This document shows, piece after piece, positions 28,501 through 40,500 of a stretch of 64,000 bases of DNA. This DNA comes from Sipunculus nudus. Taxonomy: Eukaryota; Annelida; Sipuncula; Golfingiida; Sipunculidae. Position 1 is the stretch's first letter, and every line of letters starts with the position of its first letter. The stretch is taken from positions 13,083,488 to 13,147,487 of the forward strand of contig CM049320.1 of assembly GCA_026874595.1 (NCBI GenBank), in the 5' to 3' direction. The translations under genes were made by a program, and so were the position numbers. The notes beneath the pieces were generated by a model. It was not told the DNA's origin and searched no databases. It saw nothing but the letters and a program-made list of their open reading frames with translations.

Positions 28501-31500
28501 AAATTTTTTTGCACAAATGTAGCCCTTGGAGAGCTTTATAACATACACCAAAAATGGTGGCACCACCTGCAACCATGTTTGCACAGTGTCCATCTGTTCG
28601 TCTGCCTTGGGTTAAAATCACTCATATCTCTGCAGTGGTTTGACTAATTCACCTGAAATTCGGCATGCTTATTCATCCTGGATAGCTTTTCTGATTTTAT
28701 GACAGGTGGCGCCACCTACAATCAAGTTTACGCTGCAGACATCCAAGCTCATATCTAGGGAACTGTTGACCGATTGGGCCAAAATTTTGCATGTGTATAA
28801 ATCTCACATAGCTCTTTATCATATGCAAAACTGGTGGCGCCACCTGCAGCCATGTTTGCACAGCTCCCATCTGTTTGTCTGCCATGGGATAAAATCACTC
28901 ATATCTCGGCAGTGGTTTGACATATCTGCCTAAAATTTTGCAAGTTTATACATCCCCGACAGCTCTCGTGATTTTATGACAGGTGGCGCCACCTGCATTC
29001 TAGTTTATGCAGCAGATATCCAAGCTCATATCTTTGGAACCGTTTGACCGATTGGGCCAAAGTTTTGCATGTGTATAGAGCTTTCTGGATTTTTTCGTAG
29101 GTAGCGCAACCTACATACACAATTTGGCTGCAGACATCCATGCTAATATGCAACACTTCACCCGTTACACTCTGATTTAGGCGGATACAAGTAGTCGCTT
29201 GTCGACTACCCGTATTCTAGTTGTTCGTTTTTTTTTACGAAATTTTTCTGTATTTTTGAGACCTTTAAAGATATGACCATCTGTTAACAGGGCACAAATC
29301 ATAAAAACTGGACCAAGAATCTTCATTCTTGACTCACAGGGAGACCCATGAAAAGTCTCCATGGAAACTTGAAATTAGGTCTCTGTTACCCATATTCTTT
29401 AAGCTGTATGGGTCCAAAATCCCCCCCCCCCCAGAATAATGGAAAATTTTATACAAAAACTGCAGTATTTCAATAACTACAACACTGATTGTCATGATTT
29501 TCGGCATACATATTGATCATGAGCTGTTCCATCAGTTTCTGCAGACTGGGTGTGCCACCTCTATTTTTTTTTCAAATTTTTACGAATTTTTTTTTTTTTT
29601 TGAGACCTTTAAAGATGTGGTTATCTGTCAACAGGGTACAAATCGCAACAACTGGACCTAGAATCTTCATTCTTGTCATGCAAGGAGGCCCATGAAAGGT
29701 GCCTGTGGAAACTTGAAATTAGGTCTCTGTTACCCATATCCTTCAAGCTATAGGACTCCGAAGTATCCCTCAGAATAATGGACAATTTGATACAAAAACT
29801 GAAGTATCTGAACAACTAATGCAGAGATCACCATGATTTTTTGCATGGATATTGACCATTAAGTGTTTTTATTAGTTTCTGCAGACTGGTGGAGCCACCT
29901 GTATTTTTGTATCCGCCAAAATGAAGTTTTGCGGATACTATGTTTTTGACAGAGTTTTGACAGGCGCCACCTGTCATAAAATCAAGAAAGCTGTCCACGA
30001 TGTATAAACCTGCAAAATTTTAGGCAGTTATGTCGAACCACTACAGAGAAATGAGTGATTTTAGGCCACGGCAGACTAACAGACAGACCCTGTGCAAACA
30101 TTGTTACAGGTGGCGCCACCATTTTTTGTGTATGTTACAGAGCTATCAAAGGGCTACATTTGTATAAATTTTATTTCCTGATCGGTCAAACGGTTCCCGA
30201 GATATAAGCTTGGATGTCTGCAGCGTAAACTTGATTGTAGGTGGCGCCACCTGTCATAAAATCAAGAAAGCTATCCTGGATGTATACACATGACGAATTT
30301 CAGGTGAATTAGTCAATTAACTGCAGAGATATGAGTGATTTTAACCCAAGGCAGATGAACAGATGGACACTGTGCAAACATGGTTACAGGTGGCGCCACC
30401 ATTTTTTGTGTATGTTATAAGCAATCCAAGGGCTACATTTGTATCAATTTGATTTCCTGATCGGTCAAACGGTTCCCGAGATATGAGGGTTTATGAGTGG
30501 AAACAGACCCACAAATGGACACTGGATAGAGAGAAAAGGTCAGAGGTCAATGCAAATTGGTTAGGCACCAGTTCACATGTGACCCGATAATAGGTGTAAG
30601 TTTGGGAAAAATCGGTCCATTAGTCTCCGAGGAGCTCTCTGGAAACGAACGCTGTAAAAAAAATTGTGCATGTGTTTAGATCTCACATAGGTCTTTATCA
30701 TACACAAAACTGGAGGGGTTACCTGCAAAGATTTTTGCACAGTGTTTGTCTGTTTGTCTGCCATGGGCAAAAATCGCTTATATACATGTAGTGGTTTGAC
30801 TTTTCTGCCTAAAATTTTGCAGGTGTATACAACTTGGACAGCTTTCTGGATTTGTGGTAGGTGGCACAACCTACATACACATTTAGGCTGAAGACATCCA
30901 TGCTAATATGCAACATACCTCACTCTATTTCCCCTTGCCACTCAATCCATGCCTCACTATCCGATTTTGGCAGATACATGTAGTCACTTGTCGGTTACCT
31001 GTATTCTATTTTTAAAATTTAACACATTTTTCTCTATTTTGAGATATATAAATACAGACTAAATCTTGGCCTGTTGGTTAATCTGTTTGATGCTTCAGTT
31101 GAATGGGTATATACTACCATTCTGATGATAAAATTTCCTTTTGCGAATCTCTTCCCAGTCAGCTGAGCGTCATGACCCATGGGTCACTTGTTTAAAATTC
31201 GGAATTATGATCGGTCACATGTGAACTGCTGCACCCTCATTTTTGGTTGACCTCTGACCTTTTCTCTCTGCTTAGTGTCCATTTGTGCGTCTGTTCCCAC
31301 ACATAAACCAACATATCTCGGGAACCGTTTGACCGATAAGGCTTAAGATTTTGCACAAATGTAGCCCTTGGAAAGCTTTATAACATACACTAAAAATGGT
31401 GGCGCCACCTGCAACCATTTTTGCACAGTGTCCATCTGTTCATCTGCCTTGGGATAAAACACTCATGAATATCTCTGCATTGGTTTGGCTTATCCATGCA

Positions 31501-34500
31501 CCTGATATTTTGCAGGCTTATACATCCTTGACAGCTTTCTTGATTTTATGACAGGTGGTGCCACCTACATTCAAATTTACGCTGCAGACATCCAAGCTCA
31601 TATCTCAGGAACCATTTGACCGATTGGGCAGAAATTTTGCATGTGTATAGATCTCACATAGCTCTTTATCATATGCAAAACTGGTGGCGCCACCTGCAAC
31701 CATTTTTGCACAGCGTCCATCAGTTTGTCTGCTGTGGGAAATATCACTCATATCTCAGCAGTGGTCTGCCTAAAATTTTGCAGGTTTATACAACCTGGAA
31801 AGCTTTCTTGATTTTATGACAGGTGGCGCCATATACATTTTAGTTTACGCTGCAGACATCCAAACTCATACCTCAGGAACCATACCGTGGATTTTTTTGG
31901 CAGGTGGCACCACCTACATTTATGTTGACGCTGCAGACATCCAAGCTCATATCTCCCGAACTGCTTGACCGTTTGGGCGAAAATTTTGCATGTTTATAGA
32001 TCTCACATAGCTTTTAATCATACACAAAATTGATGGCGCAACCTGCCACCGTTTTTGCACAGCGTCCATCTGTTTGTCTGCTGAGGGAAAAAGATCACTC
32101 ATATACATGTAGTAGTGTGACTTTTCTGCCTAAAATTATGCATATGTATGCAACAAGACTTTTACTGAAAAAAAAATAGATTCCAAACCATTTGTTTATA
32201 AGGACTGCATGTTATTGTTAAAAATATAACTGAAACTAAACAATAAGTACCAGGCTAGGTAGTATTGACTGCTGTGTAAAACAGAGGTGACCGTGGGATG
32301 TAACTGGCAGGGCAAAGTCAACCATTCCATGAGGTCACCCCAAAGCTGAGGGCAGCAGAAGCTGACCTCCAGTCTGAAGAGCTGGCATTCATGAGGGACC
32401 TCAACTCTCACTGTCATCAGTTTTTATGCACATTGGGTGGAGTTACAGGCTGCCTGTTATTGGCTGATAGCCAGTTAACTGACTCCCTGTCTCTTGGACC
32501 AAACGAAGTGGGGTTCTTAAGGTAACTTTATTATGGGAGGATGTTACAGTGTAATATTGTGTACAGACAAAAAGATATATATCTTCCTTGTTACAATGCC
32601 AAGGATTCCCTTGATCACTGCTGCAGAACCAATTTTCGACATGTATCATATAACATATTTTTAATATTTACATATATTTCAATGACAATGGGTAAGACTG
32701 ATGATCTGTATACCATCTTTTATCAAGTTTGTAGGTATATTTTCCAATGTCCTGCACATTGTGTGTTTTTATCCTAGAAAAATTTTGTTAATTTCACATT
32801 AAGATTATCTTTTGATTATCCTGATAGTCTGTTCCTTATTTCTTTCAATTTTTAACAGAACATGTAATTTTGTTTTCAGCTTAAAAGTGATAAATATATG
32901 TGTCACATGATTGTTTTCAGTTCGATTTTTTTTCATGGCAGATTATGAACATTTGTGTATGCATTAGTGTATCCAGTTATCTGAGCCAAGTTGGCATGAT
33001 TTGCTGACATAGTTTATAGAAGGGTAAGTTATATTTATCAGAAGCATCAATAAATATTCACACATGGCTGTCATCAACAAAATCATCATCTATGTATCAT
33101 GGGCTGTTTTTGTTTCAGATCAGCCTATATGGGTTGAACAGAATAAAATACTGGTATGTTATCTGTGAAATTGCATGGTTTTCTTTAAAATGTTTGATGT
33201 ACCCATTTTCTTTTTCTTTAAAGTTTTCACAAAATCAAGCGCTGAAGAAGGTACTATTTGACACAGCAGGGACCACTTTGGCAGAGGCATCTCCATATGA
33301 CCGGAAGTGGGGTATAGGACTAAGAGCAGATGACCCCAGGGCATGTAATCCAACTACCTGGTTGGGAGAGAACTGGTTAGGTCAGGCCTTGATGACCGTA
33401 AGAGACCAACTGAAGGCAGCGGAAGGTTTTCCATGGTCTATGTCTACGGAAAAAAGTTACACCTATCAAAGTAGCCAAGTGGCACAGGCAAACCCAAGTG
33501 AACATGAATATAGAGTGGAAAAGTCAGCTGAAGGTCATTCAAACCAAAATAAAGATAACAGGAATGAAGCCAGAACAGAAGGATCATCTCATGGTTACCC
33601 TGACCAAAATGAAATCAAAAGTGAAAAACCACCTTCAGGTCAGTCTGACAAAAATAGACTTAACTTGAGTGAACATAAAATGGGAAGGTCACCTCAAGGT
33701 CTATCTGACCAAAGTAAACAAAACTTGAATCAAACCATGAAGAAAAGGCAACATCAAGGTTACTCTGACCAAAGTAAACAAAACTGTGATGAAACAAGAA
33801 ATGATAGGTCACCTCAAGATCTCTCTGACCAAAGTAAGCAAAACTTGAATGAAACCAGGATGAAAAGGTCAGTTGAAGGTCAGTCTGACCAAAGTGGATT
33901 TAATATACTCAGAAGGGACAGGTCACCTAGAGGTAATAATTACGACCAAAATAGAGATAACTGGAATAGGGATAGGTCACACAGTTCACAGCATGGAGGG
34001 CAGTATTATGGGGGAGAACAAAGCAAATTACAACATGATTCAAGAACAGTGAAATCTGATAATGAAGAAATGTTTACAATATTTTTTGGCTTCAGGAATC
34101 CCCTCAGCCAGCACCATATTGCTACTTTTCAGATAGATGGTGTGAAATATAACTGCATACAGCAGTATATAATGAAAAAGAAAGCAGGTAAGATATTCAG
34201 TATATCTTTGGAGAATGAGAACTTTCTGCCCATTTTTTCCTTGTATGCTATGTTGATACCAAATATAGGTTTTAACTGTTACTGTGATTCATTACAGTAA
34301 TTGCTAAAGATCTTCTTTCTATTAAATATTTAGACTAAGGTCTGCAGTTTAATACACCATGAATATTGAATAAGTGATATTTTGCTTTGTCTAATTGGAA
34401 TCCAGATATAAAACACACAGGGTTCTACAGGGTTCTGGAAAACTAATTAACAATTTTTAGCTCAGCTGACTGAAAGTCATCTGAGCTATAGCGATCACTC

Positions 34501-37500
34501 TTTGTCTGTCGTCCGTCTGTCCGTCTGTCCGTCCGTTAACCAGGCACAAATCGTAACCGCTGGACCTAGAACCTTGTTACTTGGGATTCTGAGAGGTCCA
34601 TAAAAAATCTCCTTGGAAACCAGAAATTAGGTCTCTGTTACCCATATCCTTAGAGCTATGTGGCCCCAAAGTACCCCCCAGAAAAGTCAAAAATTTCATA
34701 CAAAAACTTCAATATCTCATTAACTACTTGACTGATGGTCATGATTTTTGGCATACATATTGATCATGAGATGTTACATCACTTCCTGCAGACTGGTGGC
34801 GCCACCTGTATTTTTCGATATTTTACGAATTTTTTTCTCTATTTTTGAGACCTTTAAAAATGAGAACATCTGTTAACAAGGCAGAAATCATAAAGACTGG
34901 ACTTAGAATCTTAATTCTTGACACACTGAGAGGTCCATGAAAAATCTCCTTGGAAACCAGAAATTAGGTCTCTGTTACCCATATCCTTTGAGCTATGGGG
35001 CCCCAAAGTACCCCCCAGAATAATAAAAAATTTCATACAAAAACTTCAATATCTCAATAACTACATCACTGATGGTCTTCATTTTTGGCATGTATATTGA
35101 TCATGAGATGTTCGATCAGTTCCTGCAGACTGGTGGCGCCACCTGTACTGTTTGATTTTTTACGATTTTTTCCTCTATTTTTGAGACCTTTGAGGATGCT
35201 GTCATCTGTTAGCGTGGCACAAATCGTAACGACTGGACCTAGAATCTTCATTTTCGACACACTGAGAGACCTATGAAAAGTCTCCATGGAAACCAGAAAT
35301 TAGGTCTCTGTTACCCATATCCTTCGAGCTATGGGGCCCAAAATTACCCCCCAGAATAGTAAAAAATTTCATACAAAAACTTCAATATCTCATTAACTAC
35401 ATCACTGATGGTCATGATTTTCGACATACATATTGATCATGAGATGTTTCATCATTTGTGCAGACTGGTGGCGCCACCTGTATTTTTCAATGTTCACGAA
35501 TTGTTTTCTCCATTTTTGAGACCTTTAAGGATGTAGTTATCTGTCAACAGGGTACAAATCGTAACGACTGGACCTAGAATCTTCGTTCTTGACACACAGG
35601 GAAACCCATGATAAGTCTCCATGGAAACCTGAAATTTGGTCTCTGTTACCCATATCCTTTGAGCTATGGCACTCCAAAGTACAGATCAGAATAATGGAAA
35701 ATTTGATACAAAAGCTAAAGTATCTGAACAACTAATGCAGTGATAACCATAATTGTTTGCATGGATATTGATCATGGAGTGTTTCATAAGTTTCTGCAGA
35801 CTGGTGGCACCACCTGTATTTGTTCGGTTTTTTTTTTACGAAATTTTTCTGTATTTTTGAGACCTTTAAAGATATGAACATCTGTTAACAGGGCACAAAT
35901 CATAAAAACTGGACCAAGAATCTTTATTCTTGACACACAGGGAGACCCATGAAAAGTCTCCATGGAAACTTGAAATTAGGTCTCTGTTACCCATATTCTT
36001 TAAGCTGTATGGGTCCAAAATACCCCCCCCCCCCAGAATAATGGAAAATTTGATACAAAAACTGCAGTATTTCAATAACTACAACACTGATGGTCATGAT
36101 TTTCGGCATACATATTGATCATGAGCTGTTCCATCAGTTTCTGCAGACTGGGTGTGCCACCTCTATTTTTTTTTCAAATTTTTACGAATTTTTTTCTTTT
36201 TTTTGAGACCTTTAAAGATGTGGTTATCTGTCAACAGGGTAAAAATCGCAACAACTGGACCTAGAATCTTCATTCTTGTCATGCAAGGAGGCCCATGAAA
36301 GGTGCCTGTGGAAACTTGAAATTAGGTCTCTGTTACCCATATCCTTCAAGCTATAGGACTCCGAAGTATCCCTCAGAATAATGGACAATTTGATACAAAA
36401 ACTGAAGTATCTGAACAACTAATGCAGAGATCACCATGATTTTTTTGCATGGATATTGACCATTAAGTGTTTTTATTAGTTTCTGCAGACTGGTGGAGCC
36501 ACCTGTATTTTTGTATCTGCCAAAACGAAGTTTTGCGGATACTATGTTTTTGACCGAGTTACTCCGCGGCGGCGGCGTTCGTTTCCAGAGAGCTCCTCGG
36601 AGACTAATGGACCGATTTTTCCCAAACTTACACCTATTATCGGGTCACATGTGAACCGGTGCCTAACCAATTTGCATTGACCTCTGACCTTTCCTCTCTA
36701 TCCAGTGTCCATTTGTGGGTCTGTTTCCACTCATAAACCCTCATATCTCGGGAACCGTTTGACCGATCAGGAAATAAAATTGATACAAATGTAGCCCTTG
36801 GATTGCTTTATAACATACACAAAAAATGGTGGCGCCACCTGTAACCATGTTTGCACAGTTTCCATCTGTTCATCTGCCTTGGGTTAAAATCACTCATATC
36901 TCTGCAGTGAATTGACTAATTCACCTGAAATTCGTCATGTGTATACATCCAGGATAGCTTTCTTGATTTTATGACAGGTGGCGCCACCTACGTTCACGTT
37001 CACGCTGATGACATCCAAGCTTATATCTCGGGCACCGTTTGACCGATCAGGAAATAAAATTTATACAAATGTAGCCCTTTGATAGCTCTGTAACATACAC
37101 AAAAAATGGTGGCGCCACCTGTAACAATGTTTGCACAGCGTCTGTCTGTTAGTCTGCCGTGGCCTAAAATTACTCATTTCTCTGTAGTGGTTCAACATAA
37201 TTGCCTAAAATTTTGCAGGTTTATACATCGTGGACAGCTTTCTTGATTTTATGACAGGTGGCGCCACCTACATTCTAGTTAACGCTGGACACATCCAAGC
37301 TCATATCTCAGGAACCATTTGACCGATTGGGCCAAAATTGTGCATGTGTTTAGATCTCACATAGGTCTTTATCATACACAAAACTGGAGGGGTTACCTGC
37401 AAAGATTTTTGCACAGTGTTTGTTGCTTGCCGGAAATCTTCGATTTTCGCAAGTATGTTGATCACCCGCGTATGTTTGTTTGTTTGTTTGTTTGTTTGTC

Positions 37501-40500
37501 TGTCTGTCTGTCTGTCTGTTTGTTTGTCTGTATGTACACGCTCTACAGGCCACAGTTTTTAAGCAATCGCTCTGAAACCTATGCATTAAGTGTAAGATTG
37601 GTTCTCCTCGGAGCCTATTGTTTTTGTTCATGATCGGTCAAAGGTCAAGGTCAGGGTCACCAAAAAACCTTAAATTTTTACTTTCTTCATATCTTTGTCA
37701 ATAATAATCGTAAATATAACCAAATTTTATACCTATATTTGTCTCATATGTCATATCTGAAATTGAGGTATTGGTGGCGCCACTTGCATTGATCTGTTTT
37801 TTACAAGGGAAAATGTAATTTTAGACTCCAGGTTATACTCTGTTTTATGATGAAACTGTAAGCTGATTGGTTTAAACTTTACAAGAATTATTCTATGGTA
37901 GGTTTCTGCCAGTTTTATAAGAAGAGATTGGGTAAATGCAACTTTAAAAAAGCAGTGTAGCCAATTGAAAACTATGATTTATTTTCTTCCTCTGAATCTA
38001 CTCGATAATCTGAGTAGGTCATCTGGTCTTATTCTTGTGTCATTTTTTCAGTATGTCTGTCTGTTTGTCAGTGATCCTAAATTTCGCCTGCTTTGCTGGA
38101 CCTTGCTTCTTGCAGTTAGCAATTTTCAGGACACAGTTTTCAGGGAATCCTTTTGGAACTGGAACAACATCTTATTTCTTACATTAAAGTCTCAAAAGAA
38201 ATTTTTAATGTTTGGGATATGGCCGCTAACATATATTGGCCATACCTCCGACACTATAAACTCTACCTACTAAAACTATAGCTGATTTTGCTTCTATTTA
38301 CGTTCCCAACTTTTTTCTGGTAGTCTGTTATCTCAGGTGTGTCAGTATATCTGTCTGTTTTGAGCCAAGTCTACTTTCATGGTCTGTTGTGTGATATATG
38401 TCATTCAACATGCAAAACTTTCCAGCAATCACTCTGAAAATCATTCAATTGATAGAAAAGCGACAGTTTGTCCTGCTTGTTTCGCTGTCTTATTTCCAGC
38501 CATTTCCGGCAAGCGTTCGACCTCTGGTCGTCTAGTTTGTTTGTTTGTTTGTTTGTCTGTCTGTCTGTCTGTCTGTTTGTTTGTCTGTATGTACACGCTC
38601 TACAGGCCACAGTTTTTAAGCAATCGCTCTGAAACCTATGCATTAAGTGTAAGATTGGTTCTCCTCGGAGCCTATTGTTTTTGGTCATGATCGGTCAAAG
38701 GTCAAGGTCAGGGTCACCAAAAAACCTTAAATTTTTACTTTCTTCATATCTTTGTCAATAATAATCGTATCCGCATAATCTGTAGCTCATTTTATTCCTC
38801 ACTATGTTAGCTTTCCAAGTGCTGGCAAATTTTTCCGGTCAATGGTTACCATGGTAACGTATTTTGGGGGGGAAATTCAGAAAATTCGAAAATTTCCCTC
38901 CAAATTTCTCATTATTCAAGTTAGAGAGGTCTAGTTTTTTGCAATGCATAGCATTTAATATGCTCTGTGCGAAATTAATGTAAGTCTCGCAAAATCTCGT
39001 GCCATTTGTCGTCAAATGAGACTTTTCGATATTTCATTAAATACGATTTACAGGTGGCAGTTTTACAGCTAAGGTTCTGAAAGTGATATATTTTCTGTTG
39101 TTCTGTATTATCTCGAACTTGTTTTTTCATTTTTCGGAAATAGCCACCAGGGGGCGTGGTACTGGAAACACTACAACTTATCATTTTTCCGCAATATCTA
39201 AAAAAATATTAAGCATAGAACAATTTTTTTTGTCGCATCTAAAATTAGGATCATTGCCTTATTCCTTCGTACATTTAGCCTTGTGCTGCCGTTACCATGG
39301 TTACCAAATTTTGGGGTAAAACTTGACAATCTGAAATACGGAGTGTTCCTGCTTCTGTCTCTGTCAATATTTGCGATAGAACGCTCTGGTTTTTGGCGTT
39401 AGATAGCATTAGTTTACTTCTTAGTCATTCAATAGAAAGGCTCGTCATATCTCGCACCGTTTCTCGTGAAACGAGAACACGAGACCATTCAAAGAAATGC
39501 CTATAATTCTGTCGTTTTTTACGCTACAGACACATGGTTTTCAGCGTTGGGTAGCGCCTGACACTCGCAGTCACATTCAGGGGTCATATTGTAAGTCTCG
39601 TCAAATCTCGCGCCGTTTTTCGCCAAACCACGAAGACCCGCGCAATTGCCGCAAGTGGGGACAGGGTCCTTACGGTGGGCGGCCGGCGTGTGCAGCGGTG
39701 CGTGACGGCCTCTCCGGGCCCTGTCTATGATCATACATGTTGGAGGCACAGTCCATACTTTATTGCTTGCCGGAAATCTTCGATTTTCGCAAGTATGTTG
39801 ATCACCCGCGTATGTTTGTTTGTTTGTTTGTTTGTTTGTCTGTCTGTCTGTCTGTCTGTTTGTTTGTCTGTATGTACACGCTCTACAGGCCACAGTTTTT
39901 AAGCAATTGCTCTGAAACCTATGCATTAAGTGTAAGATTGGTTCTCCTCGGAGCCTATTGTTTTTGGTCATGATCGGTCAAAGGTCAAGGTCAGGGTCAC
40001 CAAAAAACCTTAAATTTTTACTTTCTTCATATCTTTGTCAATAATAATCGTATCCGCATAATCTGTAGCTCATTTTATTCCTCACTATGTTAGCTTTCCA
40101 AGTGCTGGCAAATTTTTCCGGTCAATGGTTACCATGGTAACGTATTTTGGGGGGAAATTCAGAAAATTCGAAAATTTCCCTCCAAATTTCTCATTATTCA
40201 AGTTAGAGAGGTCTAGTTTTTTGCAATGCATAGCATTTAATATGCTCTGTGCGAAATTAATGTAAGTCTCGCAAAATCTCGTGCCATTTGTCGTCAAATG
40301 AGACTTTTCGATATTTCATTAAATACGATTTACAGGTGGCAGTTTTACAGCTAAGGTTCTGAAAGTGACATATTTTCTGTTGTTCTGTATTATCTCGAAC
40401 TTGTTTTTTCATTTTTCGGAAATAGCCACCAGGGGGCGTGGTACTGGAAACACTACAACTTATCATTTTTCCGCAATATCTAAAAAAATATTAAGCATAG

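Larger units (their letters stand above)
23325..31192 (+). mobile_element. Composite family I element in intron 4 (7.9 kb)
   Basis: Bounded by AGCTCAGCTGACTgaAAGTCATCTGAGCT (the 5' hairpin) and CCCAGTCAGCTGAGCGTCA plus GACCCATGGGTC (a 12-base perfect palindrome) and ACTTGTTT. AGTCAGCTGAGC near the 3' end is the inverse complement of the 5' tip. It contains the 337-base tandem array and two family II insertions. The same composite, with different contents, lies in intron 5 (34459-50514). Non-autonomous: no Rep or helicase frame was seen. Confidence 0.7.
23210..32160 (+). mobile_element. Outer family II element, interrupted by a family I element
   Basis: The left end (23210) shows the family II hairpin: GTATCTGCC-AAAAC, AGA, GTTTTGCGGATAC. 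The following text up to 'ctgggcagaattttt' resumes at 31193 with 'aaaattcggaattatg'. In the uninterrupted copy at 27397 the same passage is continuous ('ctgggcggaattttccgaaacc'). The family I element at 23325-31192 therefore sits inside this copy. The 3' terminus was not found; recognisable body ends near 32160. Confidence 0.65.
19743..33223 (+). other. Intron 4 of the NADAR gene (13.5 kb)
   Basis: It splits NADAR 2 at phase 0. The donor is GTGATT at 19743 and the acceptor is 'tttaaag' ending at 33223. Apart from the first ~130 bases and the last ~1060, it consists of nested repeats listed separately. The last part (32160-33223) has no recognised gene; frames there are short and domainless. 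Confidence 0.85.

Noticed and set aside
27397-29220. Calling family II a canonical Helitron
   Set aside because: The CTAG end and preceding hairpin fit, but no 5' TC start was seen, and the 5' hairpin and subterminal inverse repeat fit the Helitron2/Helentron plan better. Without an autonomous copy, the class stays provisional.
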